This document shows, piece by piece, positions 24,111-31,594 of a stretch of 64,000 bases of DNA (position 1 is its first letter; every line of letters begins with the position of its first letter). Under the pieces are notes generated by a model, which saw only the letters and a list, made by a program, of their open reading frames with translations, had not been told where the DNA came from and did not search any database. The DNA is taken from the NCBI RefSeq assembly GCF_050943825.1, contig NZ_JBMNPX010000003.1:124001-188000 (forward strand), read 5' to 3'. The translations under genes were made by a program, and so were the position numbers. The stretch comes from Pseudoflavonifractor sp050943825. GTDB taxonomy: Bacteria > Bacillota > Clostridia > Oscillospirales > Oscillospiraceae.

Positions 24111-25970
24111 TTAATAGGAGTACCCCTGGGACTGGTCCTCCTCCTCGCCGGAGCTCTGCTCCTCTCCGGCGGAGCTGTCCTGACCCTGGTCGGCGGAGAC
24201 ATCCTCCCCGGCGGCCTGGTCCATGGAGAGGTCGTCGCTCTGAGCCTGCTCCTCCTGGGGCGTCTGCTCAGCAGCCTGGTCCATGGAGAGGTCATCGGTC
24301 TGAGCCTGCTCCTCTTGGGGCGTCTGCTCAGCAGCCTGGTCCATGGAGAGGTCATCGGTCTGGGCCTGCTCCTCTTGGGGCGTCTGCTCGGCGGCCTGGT
24401 CCATGGAGAGGTCGTCGGTCTGGGACTGTTCCTCCTGGGGAGCTTGCTCTTGTTCCTCGGCCTGAGTCTGTTCTTGGCTCTCGCCCTGAACTTGCTCCTG
24501 GTTTTCGCCCTGAACTTGCTCCTGGCTTTCGCTCTGGGCTTGCTCCTGGCTTTCCCTCTGAGTCTGTTCCTGGCTCTCGCCCTGAACTTGCTCCTGGTTT
24601 TCGTCCTGAGCCTGCTCCTGGTTTTCGCCCTGAGCCTGCTCCTGGTTTTCGTCCTGAGCCTGCTCCTGGTTTTCGTTCTGAGCCTGCTCCTGGCTCTCGC
24701 CCTGAGCCTGCTCCTGGCTCTCGTCCTGAGCCTGCTCCTGGCTCTCGCCCTGAGCCTGCTCTTGGCTCTCGTCCTGAGCCTGCTCCTGGCTCTCGCCCTG
24801 AACTTGCTCCTGGTTCTCGTCCTGAGCCTGCTCCTGGTTTTCATCCTGGGCCTGCTCCTGGCTCTCGTCCTGAGCCTGCTCCTGGTTTTCGCCCTGAGCC
24901 TGCTCCTGGTTTTCATCCTGGGCCTGCTCCTGGCTCTCGTCCTGAGCCTGCTCCTGGTTTTCGTCCTGAGCCTGCTCCTGGTTTTCGCCCTGAGCTTGCT
25001 CCTGGTTTTCGGCCTGAGTCTGTTCCTGCTGGGCATCCTGCCTCAGCTGTCCGTCCGGAGCCTGCGCAGCCTGGACGGCTGCCGCCTGCGCCATATCAGG
25101 CGGGGCCTGACCCTGCTGGACGCCCTGTGCCTGGGGCTGGGGGGCGTTGGCGGCGGTCTGGCTCTGGCCGGTGAAGTCATACTTTATGCCCTGCTGCTGG
25201 CAGGCGGTCTCCATCTCCTTCTCCATGGTCTGGAGCACCTGGGGGTCCCGGCGCTGCTCCCGGGCCAGGGCGGCATTGTAAGAGCTGGCCAGCGCGTTGT
25301 TTTCATACTCGGCCTTGGGCAGCTCCGGCTCGGGGCCGTTACGGGCCTCAATGCCCTGGAAGGCCTGGGTAGTGGAGCTGTACCCGTACTGCCAGGCGTC
25401 CCGCTCCTGGGGCTGGATGAGATATTTGTCCCCGTTGCCGTAGTACTTGCCCTCGTTGAGGGCCCACTCCCGCAGTTGGGTCTTGTCGGCGTGGACCTCC
25501 GGATGCTCCAGGGCATAGCTCTGATAAGCGTGGTAGCCCTCGTGGGCTACGGTGTCGAAAATCTGCATGTTGGCGTCGGGCATGGGTTGGGCATTGGGAT
25601 TGCTGGACAGGGTACCGCTTTTCAGCAGGTTTTCATTGAGGCGGATGGTGTCCCGTCCCGCATTCCAGCCGCCGAAGCAGCCGTCCCGCAGGGAGGTGAC
25701 CTCCACGGTCTTGGCCGGACGGCCCTGCTGATAGGCAAAGTCGTTCTCCAGAGCCTGGACCGCCTGGCATTTGGTGTCGTAGTCCAGGGAATTCCAGGTC
25801 CTGGAGGAAAAGAGGTCGTGGAGCTGGGCCCGGTTGGCGGAGAGCTGCTCCGGGGTGGCGTTAAGCATGCTGGCGCGGTCAAAGGAGGAGAAGAGCTGCT
25901 GGTATTGGTCTGCCTGGGCCTGTTCCGCCTGGGTCTGTTCCCGGCGGAAGAGATTGGAAAACCATCCCAT
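24111..25970 (-). CDS. Protein with zincin-like HEGYH motif and long Gln/Glu octapeptide repeat tail
   Basis: A 619-residue protein of no family I recognise. Residues 1-260 look globular: an N-terminal MGWFSNLFRREQTQ, a helical segment, and DTVAHEGYHAYQSY near 140-153, where HEGYH fits the HExxH zinc site of metallopeptidases. No signal peptide is seen. From about residue 315 the protein is low complexity: some twenty-five octapeptides of the form QEQAQ-D/G-E-N/S, then four copies of a 20-residue unit containing QTDDLSMDQAAEQTPQEEQ, and an acidic end with QGYSY. The gene has GGAGGTG before its ATG and lies 27 bases before the coupling-type ATPase. Confidence 0.75.
   Translation of the reverse strand: MGWFSNLFRREQTQAEQAQADQYQQLFSSFDRASMLNATPEQLSANRAQLHDLFSSRTWNSLDYDTKCQAVQALENDFAYQQGRPAKTVEVTSLRDGCFGGWNAGRDTIRLNENLLKSGTLSSNPNAQPMPDANMQIFDTVAHEGYHAYQSYALEHPEVHADKTQLREWALNEGKYYGNGDKYLIQPQERDAWQYGYSSTTQAFQGIEARNGPEPELPKAEYENNALASSYNAALAREQRRDPQVLQTMEKEMETACQQQGIKYDFTGQSQTAANAPQPQAQGVQQGQAPPDMAQAAAVQAAQAPDGQLRQDAQQEQTQAENQEQAQGENQEQAQDENQEQAQDESQEQAQDENQEQAQGENQEQAQDESQEQAQDENQEQAQDENQEQVQGESQEQAQDESQEQAQGESQEQAQDESQEQAQGESQEQAQNENQEQAQDENQEQAQGENQEQAQDENQEQVQGESQEQTQRESQEQAQSESQEQVQGENQEQVQGESQEQTQAEEQEQAPQEEQSQTDDLSMDQAAEQTPQEEQAQTDDLSMDQAAEQTPQEEQAQTDDLSMDQAAEQTPQEEQAQSDDLSMDQAAGEDVSADQGQDSSAGEEQSSGEEEDQSQGYSY
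24210..24430 (-). repeat. Four copies of a 60-bp coding repeat
   Basis: Near-identical units around CTCAGCAGCCTGGTCCATGG (plus strand) recur every 60 bases inside the repeat-tail gene and encode the DDLSMDQAAEQTPQEEQ units. Confidence 0.85.
24450..25030 (-). repeat. About 24 copies of a 24-bp coding repeat
   Basis: Units such as CTGAGCCTGCTCCTGG (plus strand) plus a variable TTTTCGTC or CTCTCGCC block recur every 24 bases. Single-base variants switch Asp/Gly and Asn/Ser in the octapeptide. The regular period and lack of unique spacers show a coding minisatellite, not CRISPR. Confidence 0.9.
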
Positions 25971-25982
25971 GGCACACCTCCG

Positions 25983-26288
25983 TCAGCGGAGGCGGTCCCG
26001 GCGGGTGCAGCGGGCCAGCAGGGTCAGCCCGTCGGAGGGGCTGCGCTCCAGCACATAGAGCAGCTCCAGGGCCTGGGGGGCGGTGGCGCCGGTGGCCTCC
26101 ATGACCTCCTCCAGAGAGCAGCCGCCCCCCTGGGGATTGGGCAGGGGACGGTTCTCCACCCAGGCCTCAGCGGCCTCGCGGAGGGGGGCGGGGTATTCGT
26201 TCTGGATGCGCCAGGCCCAGGCCCAGCCCTGGGCGGGGGCGGCCAACTCACGGGTGATCAGCTGGGCGGCAAGGGAAGAGAGCAGCAT
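25983..26288 (-). CDS. Small protein of unknown function, first gene of the ATPase operon
   Basis: A 101-residue protein I cannot assign. The N-terminal third is hydrophobic (LLSSLAAQLITRELAAPAQGWAWAW). The C-terminal half, with SLEEVMEATGATAPQALELLYVLE, reads like a small helix-turn-helix-type bundle, and it ends in a basic RRDRLR. GGAGG lies 8 bases upstream of the ATG, and the next gene starts 12 bases after its stop. The tight spacing ties it to the repeat protein and the VirD4-like ATPase. Confidence 0.65.
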   Translation of the reverse strand: MLLSSLAAQLITRELAAPAQGWAWAWRIQNEYPAPLREAAEAWVENRPLPNPQGGGCSLEEVMEATGATAPQALELLYVLERSPSDGLTLLARCTRRDRLR

Positions 26289-26329
26289 AATGATTACCTC
26301 CTGTTAAAAAATCTGGATATATAACAAAG

Positions 26330-26361
26330 CGGGCGGCCGCGGCACTGCGCGGCCGCCCGTC
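26330..26361 (-). terminator. Weak terminator hairpin after the zinc-ribbon gene
   Basis: A GC-rich stem CGGGCGGCCGCG with its near-perfect complement and a short loop; on the minus strand it is followed by CTTTGTTATAT, so the T tract is imperfect. Confidence 0.5.
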
Positions 26362-26390
26362 AGGCCGGAGCGGAAGGGGCTGGGGAGCGG

Positions 26391-27113
26391 TTACTTGCTC
26401 CACTTCTCGATGGCGTGGTCGCCCAGGGTCTGGAGGTCCTGCACCAGGGCGCCCAGCTCGTTGAGCATGCGGTCGGTGTCGGCGGTGGGGGCGCTGACCA
26501 GGGAGTAGAGGGCGCCGTTGCCGGCCAGGGAGCGGGCGCCCGCGCCGATGCTGATGGGCGAGCCGTTGGCCTTGGAGGAGAAGATGGACAGGAAGAAGCT
26601 CTTCTGGAAGGAGAGGGCGATCAGGACCACGCCCAGGAGGATGCCCAGCAGGCCCACGGGCATCATATCACCGTCGCCTGCGATCATGAACAGGCTGCCC
26701 AGGAACAGGATGATGCCCAGAAGGAGGGTGAGGCTGTTGACATTCAGGCCGTAGTAGCAGTCCAGGCCGGAGACAGAGTCCAGCACAACCTCCTTGGCGA
26801 TGCGGCTGGTGGCCGCCTTGCCCTGGAAGAGGACGCGCTTGTTGGTGACGGTCAGGTAGCCCACACAGCGGGGCTGCTTGACGTTGCTGCACTGGTACTG
26901 CCGCACGATTTTCTCGTTCTCGGCCAGCACCAGGTTGTCCACCCGGCCGCCCGGGGCGGGACGGTAGGACGGGGCGCTCTGGCGGGCATAGCTGTTGGAC
27001 TGCTGGTCGTGGACGGGGGCCTGGGGCTGGGCGGCGGACACAGACGCGCCGCAGGCGGGGCACTTGGCAGCGCCGTCAGGGATGCGGCTGCCGCATTCTT
27101 CACAAAAAGCCAT
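26391..27113 (-). CDS. Zinc-ribbon protein with bacterial PH-like domain and two membrane helices
   Basis: A 240-residue protein with an N-terminal zinc ribbon (CEECG at about 4-8 and CPACG at about 18-22), a Pro/Gln-rich linker, and a PH-like domain (LAENEKIVRQYQCSNVKQ, then GYLTVTNKRVLFQGKA). Two adjacent hydrophobic helices follow (LLLGIILFLGSLFMIAG and MPVGLLGILLGVVLIAL) and then a cytosolic tail. Bacterial PH proteins of this type are membrane-associated and mostly of unknown role. The neighbouring gene upstream on the same strand also starts with a zinc ribbon, so the two may work together. Confidence 0.7.
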   Translation of the reverse strand: MAFCEECGSRIPDGAAKCPACGASVSAAQPQAPVHDQQSNSYARQSAPSYRPAPGGRVDNLVLAENEKIVRQYQCSNVKQPRCVGYLTVTNKRVLFQGKAATSRIAKEVVLDSVSGLDCYYGLNVNSLTLLLGIILFLGSLFMIAGDGDMMPVGLLGILLGVVLIALSFQKSFFLSIFSSKANGSPISIGAGARSLAGNGALYSLVSAPTADTDRMLNELGALVQDLQTLGDHAIEKWSK

Positions 27114-27170
27114 AGTAAGAATCCTCCCTTTTCTTTTTATACAAGAGATAACGTTGGCCGGATGAGATTG

Positions 27171-27842
27171 TCACACCTGGATCTGTTTTTTTACCACGGC
27201 CAGGGCGGCGCACAGACAGCACCAGCACAGGGCCAGCTGGGGCAGGAAGGGCAGGCCGGTGAAGGTCTCCACCAGCATAATGAGAGCCAGCGCACCGGCG
27301 CCGCCCAGGCAGAACAGGCGGAGCAGGTTGTCCCTGACCGCCAGACCCAGGCCCAGCATCAGGAGAAACAGACAGGGCCGCAGGTAGCTGAAGGGGAAGT
27401 AGTGCTGTACCAGCACGCCCAGCACATTGAGCACGCCGGTAAGCCCCAGCAGGGCGGACACGCAGCCGGCCAGCAGTCCGCAGCCCGCCGCCGTGCCCTT
27501 TTTCACCAGCCCGACAGCGGTCAGACCCACGGCGATGCAGCCGATCAGATCCAGCCAGGAGAGGGCCAGATACAGGCCGTAGGAGATGCCGTCAGCCAGG
27601 GAGAAGAAAGCCCGCAGCAGACAGACCAGGGCCAGCAGGGCAAAGCCCGCCGCCGGAGCGATGCGGAAGGGGTCCCCGGAGGAGAAGAGGGCCTTCAGCT
27701 CGCCCGACAGCTCGGAGAAAAAGGCGGCTCCGCCGGACGCGGGAGCAGCAGGGGGCGTGAAATGGTCCTCTGCCGGTCCGTCGCAGACAGGGCAGCGGCC
27801 GTTTTCCAGGGGCCGCCCGCAATTTCTGCAGAAATTTGCCAT
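27171..27842 (-). CDS. Zinc-ribbon polytopic membrane protein
   Basis: A 223-residue protein starting with a short zinc ribbon (FCRNCGRPL, then RCPVCDG) followed by a linker and five to six hydrophobic helices from about residue 60 to the end. I do not recognise a functional family. The start is the ATG at 27842, with AAGGAG 8 bases upstream, not the longer open frame. It lies 57 bases upstream of the zinc-ribbon PH protein on the same strand, so they are probably cotranscribed. Confidence 0.68.
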   Translation of the reverse strand: MANFCRNCGRPLENGRCPVCDGPAEDHFTPPAAPASGGAAFFSELSGELKALFSSGDPFRIAPAAGFALLALVCLLRAFFSLADGISYGLYLALSWLDLIGCIAVGLTAVGLVKKGTAAGCGLLAGCVSALLGLTGVLNVLGVLVQHYFPFSYLRPCLFLLMLGLGLAVRDNLLRLFCLGGAGALALIMLVETFTGLPFLPQLALCWCCLCAALAVVKKQIQV

Positions 27843-28000
27843 AAAACCAACTCCTTTGCAGTAAATCCCACACACAGGATGATTTATCACATTTTAGCAC
27901 CGGAAAAAGTACGGCGCAACCAAATATGTAAACACAAGGAAAAATAAATCGAAAGCGGAAGAAAAAATACACGCCTGCGGAAACGGCAGAAAAACCGTAT

Positions 28001-28036
28001 AAAAAAGTTTCCTCCGGCCCCAAAGGGCCGGAGGAA
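28001..28036 (-). terminator. Terminator of the tyrosine phosphatase gene
   Basis: A 10-bp stem CCTCCGGCCC with a CAAA loop is followed on the minus strand by AAACUUUUUU. Confidence 0.8.
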
Positions 28037-28045
28037 AGGGAATGA

Positions 28046-28498
28046 TTATCCGGTGTACCGGGCCAGAAGGGCAGTGCAGCCCTCCAGAATGTCGTCCCTG
28101 GTCACGTCAAAGTTGCCGGTGTACCAGGGGTCGGCAATGTCCCGGGGATGATCGGTCAGGTCCAGCAGGCGGCACACCTTGCCCTCCGGGTCGCCCCCCA
28201 GAATGCGCAGCATGTTGCGCACATTGGCGCTGTCCATCCCCAGCAGCAGGTCGTATTTGCCGTAGTCCCGGGCGGTGAGCTGGACGGCCCGCTTGCCCGC
28301 CGGGTCGATGCCGTACCGGGCGAGCACCCGCCGGGTGCCGGGGTGGACGCCGTTGCCTATCTCCTCCCGGCTGGTGGCGGCGGAGGCCACGAAAAATTCC
28401 GACCCTCTCCCCTGCTCCTCTGCCATATGGCGGAAGAGAAATTCCGCCATGGGGGAACGGCAGATATTGCCGTGACATACAAAAAGTATTTTGGTCAT
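28046..28498 (-). CDS. Low molecular weight protein-tyrosine-phosphatase
   Basis: A 150-residue cytosolic phosphatase of the arsenate reductase/LMW-PTP fold. The P-loop is FVCHGNICRSPMAE (nucleophile C8, R14), and the general acid Asp lies in DIADPWYTGNFD. The length is typical. It could remove phosphate from protein tyrosine or arginine (YwlE type); the residue after C8 does not settle which. The ATG at 28498 has AGGTG upstream. It is divergent from the first FtsH gene, with both promoters in the 175-base gap. Confidence 0.9.
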   Translation of the reverse strand: MTKILFVCHGNICRSPMAEFLFRHMAEEQGRGSEFFVASAATSREEIGNGVHPGTRRVLARYGIDPAGKRAVQLTARDYGKYDLLLGMDSANVRNMLRILGGDPEGKVCRLLDLTDHPRDIADPWYTGNFDVTRDDILEGCTALLARYTG

Positions 28499-28561
28499 GC
28501 TTGACACCTCACGCGGGGCGCCGGAGGCCTGCTGCGGCGCTCTTTTGCCCAAAGTGGAAAT

Positions 28562-28590
28562 ATTGTAACACAAAAAACGGGGATTGTTCA
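28562..28590 (-). promoter_or_regulatory. Possible promoter of the tyrosine phosphatase
   Basis: TGAACA, a 17-base spacer and TACAAT on the minus strand. Confidence 0.45.
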
Positions 28591-28600
28591 CACTTTTTTA

Positions 28601-28629
28601 TTGAATTGAGGAGATAAAAATAGTATTTT
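28601..28629 (+). promoter_or_regulatory. Possible promoter of the first ftsH gene
   Basis: TTGAAT, a 17-base spacer and TATTTT about 45 bases before the start codon. Confidence 0.4.
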
Positions 28630-28674
28630 ATTTCGCGTAAGAATATATTCCATGCAAATTAAGGAGTGAGCGCA

Positions 28675-30540
28675 ATGCAGGAAGTGAAGGACACCAAGCC
28701 CACACCCCCGAAAAAACCCCTGATATTCTACTATCTCATTGCCATGGTGGTGGTCATGCTGCTCAACGCCCTGCTCTTCCCCTCGGTCATGGAGAAGCAG
28801 GTGGTGGAGGTCAGCTATGACCAGTTCCTCACCATGGTGGATGAGGGACAGGTCAGCCAGGTGGCCTGGGAAAAGGAAGAGGAACAGATTGTCTTTATTG
28901 CCCAGGGCGACGACGGCCGGGAGGGCTATTACAGGACCGGCGTCTGGCCCGACGACGGCCAGCGGCTGCTTGAGCAGCTGCGCAGCGACCCGGATATCCA
29001 GTTCGCTGCCTCCATCCCCACCCAGGCCTCCCCCCTGCTCAGCTTTGTGGTCACCTGGGTGCTGCCCATTCTGTTCTTTATCGCCATCGGCGAGCTGCTC
29101 TCCAAGTGGATGGTCAAGCGGATGGGCGGCGGCATGGGCAACGCCATGACCTTCGGCAAGTCGGGCGCCAAAATCTACGTGGAGGAGAAGGCCACCGGCG
29201 TCACCTTTGCCGACGTGGCCGGTCAGGACGAGGCCAAGGAGTCCCTGATGGAGGTGGTGGACTTCCTCCACGAGCCGGAGAAGTACGCCGCCATCGGCGC
29301 CAAGCTGCCCAAGGGCGTGCTGCTGGTGGGCCCTCCGGGTACCGGTAAGACCCTGCTGGCCAAGGCCGTGGCCGGTGAGGCCAAAGTGCCCTTCTTCTCC
29401 ATCTCCGGCTCGGAGTTTGTGGAGATGTTCGTGGGCATGGGCGCGGCCAAGGTGCGGGACCTGTTCAAGCAGGCCAACGAGAAGGCCCCCTGTATTGTGT
29501 TCATCGACGAGATTGACGCCATCGGCAAGAAGCGTGACGGCGCCGGTGTGGGCGGCAACGACGAGCGGGAGCAGACCCTGAACCAGCTGCTGGCCGAGAT
29601 GGACGGCTTTGACGGCCGGAAGGGCGTGGTGCTGCTGGCGGCCACCAACCGGCCCGAGTCTCTTGACCCGGCCCTGCTGCGGCCCGGCCGGTTTGACCGG
29701 CGGGTGAGAGTGGAGCTGCCCGACCTCCAGGGCCGTATCGCCATCCTGAAGGTCCACGGCAGGGACGTCCATCTGGACGCCGACGTGGACTGGGACGCCA
29801 TCGCCCGGGCCACCGCGGGCGCTTCGGGCGCTGAGCTGGCCAACATCGTCAACGAGGGCGCCCTGCGGGCGGTGCGCATGGGCCGCAGGACCGTGACCCA
29901 GGCCGACCTGGAGGAGAGCGTGGAGACCGTCATTGCGGGCGCACAGCGGAAGAACGCGGTTATCTCCCCCGAGGAGAAGAAGATTGTGGCCTACCACGAG
30001 ATTGGCCACGCCCTGGTGGCCGCCCTCCAGACCCACTCGGCCCCGGTGACCAAGATCACCATTATCCCCCGCACCTCCGGCGCGCTGGGCTACACCATGC
30101 AGGTGGAGCAGGGGGAGAAGGCCCTCATGAGCCGCACCGAGCTGACCAACAAGATTGCCACCCTCACCGGCGGCCGCGCCGCCGAGGAGCTGGTCTTCGG
30201 GCCGGACAACATGACCACCGGCGCGTCCAACGACATCGAGCAGGCCACCAAGCTGTCCCGGGCCATGGTGACCCGGTACGGCATGACCGACGAGTTTGAC
30301 ATGGTGGCCCTGGAGACGGTGCAGAACCAGTACCTGGGGGGCGACACCTCTCTGGCCTGCGCGGCGGACACCGCCTCCCGGGTGGACGCCCTGGTGGTGG
30401 AGACGGTGAAGAACGCCCACGACAAGGCCCGCCGTCTGCTCAGGGAGCACGAGGACCAGCTCCACAAGCTGGCCGCCTACCTGCTGGAGAAGGAGACCAT
30501 CACCGGCGAGGAGTTTATGGCGCTGCTCAGCGAGAAGTAA
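28675..30540 (+). CDS. ftsH: FtsH-family ATP-dependent zinc metalloprotease (paralogue 1)
   Basis: A 621-residue membrane protease that unfolds and degrades membrane and cytosolic proteins. Two membrane helices (about 20-40 and 120-140) flank a short outer domain. The AAA module has GPPGTGKT (Walker A), IVFIDEIDAIG (Walker B) and the second region of homology with RPGRFDRR. The zinc site is HEIGH rather than the usual HEAGH, still fitting HExxH, with a third acidic ligand expected in SNDIEQATKL. The ATG at 28675 is used because AAGGAG lies 8 bases upstream. A second FtsH lies at 55.7-57.8 kb; this copy is outside the usual tilS-hpt context. Confidence 0.93.
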   Translation: MQEVKDTKPTPPKKPLIFYYLIAMVVVMLLNALLFPSVMEKQVVEVSYDQFLTMVDEGQVSQVAWEKEEEQIVFIAQGDDGREGYYRTGVWPDDGQRLLEQLRSDPDIQFAASIPTQASPLLSFVVTWVLPILFFIAIGELLSKWMVKRMGGGMGNAMTFGKSGAKIYVEEKATGVTFADVAGQDEAKESLMEVVDFLHEPEKYAAIGAKLPKGVLLVGPPGTGKTLLAKAVAGEAKVPFFSISGSEFVEMFVGMGAAKVRDLFKQANEKAPCIVFIDEIDAIGKKRDGAGVGGNDEREQTLNQLLAEMDGFDGRKGVVLLAATNRPESLDPALLRPGRFDRRVRVELPDLQGRIAILKVHGRDVHLDADVDWDAIARATAGASGAELANIVNEGALRAVRMGRRTVTQADLEESVETVIAGAQRKNAVISPEEKKIVAYHEIGHALVAALQTHSAPVTKITIIPRTSGALGYTMQVEQGEKALMSRTELTNKIATLTGGRAAEELVFGPDNMTTGASNDIEQATKLSRAMVTRYGMTDEFDMVALETVQNQYLGGDTSLACAADTASRVDALVVETVKNAHDKARRLLREHEDQLHKLAAYLLEKETITGEEFMALLSEK

Positions 30541-30548
30541 AAAACAGC

Positions 30549-30588
30549 AAAAAAATGCCCCCGCCGGTGTTGATAACCGGCGGGGGCA
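30549..30588 (-). terminator. Terminator of the secreted protein gene
   Basis: A 13-bp stem TGCCCCCGCCGGT is followed on the minus strand by a seven-U run; its strong hairpin also follows the ftsH stop on the plus strand. Confidence 0.8.
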
Positions 30589-30608
30589 GAGTCAGGAGAG
30601 GAGAGAAA

Positions 30609-31445
30609 TCAGGCGTTCTGGGCGGCCACGAAGGTGTGGAAGGCCTCCTCGGCGGCGTCGGGGTCCTCAGCGATGACGAAGAGGATGTAGTCGCCGTCCA
30701 CCACGGTGCGGGCGTTCTGCACCTTGGGCAGGTTCTGGCTCAGGTACCAGGAGAAGGTGTCCTCCTGGTTCTGACGGTAGGTCTCAAAGGCGGCCTTCAC
30801 GGCCTCCACATCGGCGCCCCCGGCCAGCTTGCCCAGGATGATGGTGTCGGGAGAGGTGATCATGGGGAAGAAGGCCACGGCCTCCTCCAGTGCGCCCTCG
30901 GGCACGCCGTAGTTCTCCACCAGCACGTCCATGCCGGTCTTCATACCCATGGTCACGCCGGCGGCCTCACGGATGGCGTAGGCGCCCTGGACGAAGGGAT
31001 CGCCGTTGGGGGTGGTGATGGTGAGGGAGCCGTCCTCGGCCTCGGTCACGTCGTAGCCCTCAAAGAGCTCCAGCACGCTGGCGGACAGGAAGGTCACGCC
31101 GTCCACAACCTCAGCCTTGCCCTTCACCAGCTCGTCGCCCACGGTGACGCTGTTGTCGGCGAAGTTGATGGTGATGTTGCCGCCGTCCAGGTAGAACCAG
31201 CCGGTGTTGTCCTCGGGGAACCAGCTGGCGGAGCCGTAGTCGTTCTCGGCCACCAGGCGCATGGGGATCAGGCCCTCGCCGTCCACGGCGGGGATGGCGC
31301 TGGTGTCCAGCTCCTTGCCGTTGAGGGTGATGGCGGTGTCATAGCCCACCTTGGCGGAGATGGGAACGACCTCCACGGCCAGAGCGGGCAGGGTCATGGA
31401 TGCGGTGAGGGCCAGGGACAGGCCCAGAGCGGCAGCTTTTTTCAT
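30609..31445 (-). CDS. Secreted protein with copper-amine-oxidase-N-like stalk domain and DUF4358-like region
   Basis: A 278-residue exported protein. The signal peptide is MKKAAALGLSLALTASMTLPALA. Residues ~25-145 resemble the copper amine oxidase N-terminal/stalk domain common in Clostridia surface proteins (IPMRLVAENDYGSASWFPEDN, TVTVG-like strands, FLSASVLELFEGYDV). The C-terminal part, with DTIILGKLAGGADVEAVKAAFETYRQNQ, matches the DUF4358 type. No enzyme motif or anchor is visible. The ATG at 31445 has AAGGAG 8 bases upstream. It appears monocistronic. The role is unknown; cell-surface location is the only firm inference. Confidence 0.75.
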   Translation of the reverse strand: MKKAAALGLSLALTASMTLPALAVEVVPISAKVGYDTAITLNGKELDTSAIPAVDGEGLIPMRLVAENDYGSASWFPEDNTGWFYLDGGNITINFADNSVTVGDELVKGKAEVVDGVTFLSASVLELFEGYDVTEAEDGSLTITTPNGDPFVQGAYAIREAAGVTMGMKTGMDVLVENYGVPEGALEEAVAFFPMITSPDTIILGKLAGGADVEAVKAAFETYRQNQEDTFSWYLSQNLPKVQNARTVVDGDYILFVIAEDPDAAEEAFHTFVAAQNA

Positions 31446-31594
31446 TCTCGTAATGCTCCTTTGCGTTGTTATCAGGGACGCGCCGTCCCGTTTCACAGCC
31501 ATATAGACGAAGAAAAAAACCAAAGGTTCCCGAAAAAGGAAAATCGGGCGAAAAAATTTTTGCCGGGCGGTGCCCCGGGGAAAGTAGGAACAAT

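Noticed and set aside
24210..25030. CRISPR-like regular repeats
   Set aside because: Units are contiguous without unique spacers and are in frame within a coding sequence; no cas genes are present.
22779..26288. Remnant of an integrative conjugative element
   Set aside because: Only the coupling-type ATPase resembles conjugation genes; relaxase, VirB4-like ATPase, mating-pair and integration genes are absent and the base composition matches the chromosome.
23145..26324. A 1059-codon plus-strand open frame with long Leu-rich repeats
   Set aside because: The Leu-rich repeat is the antisense reading of the Gln/Glu minisatellite; it has no ribosome binding site and spans three minus-strand genes.
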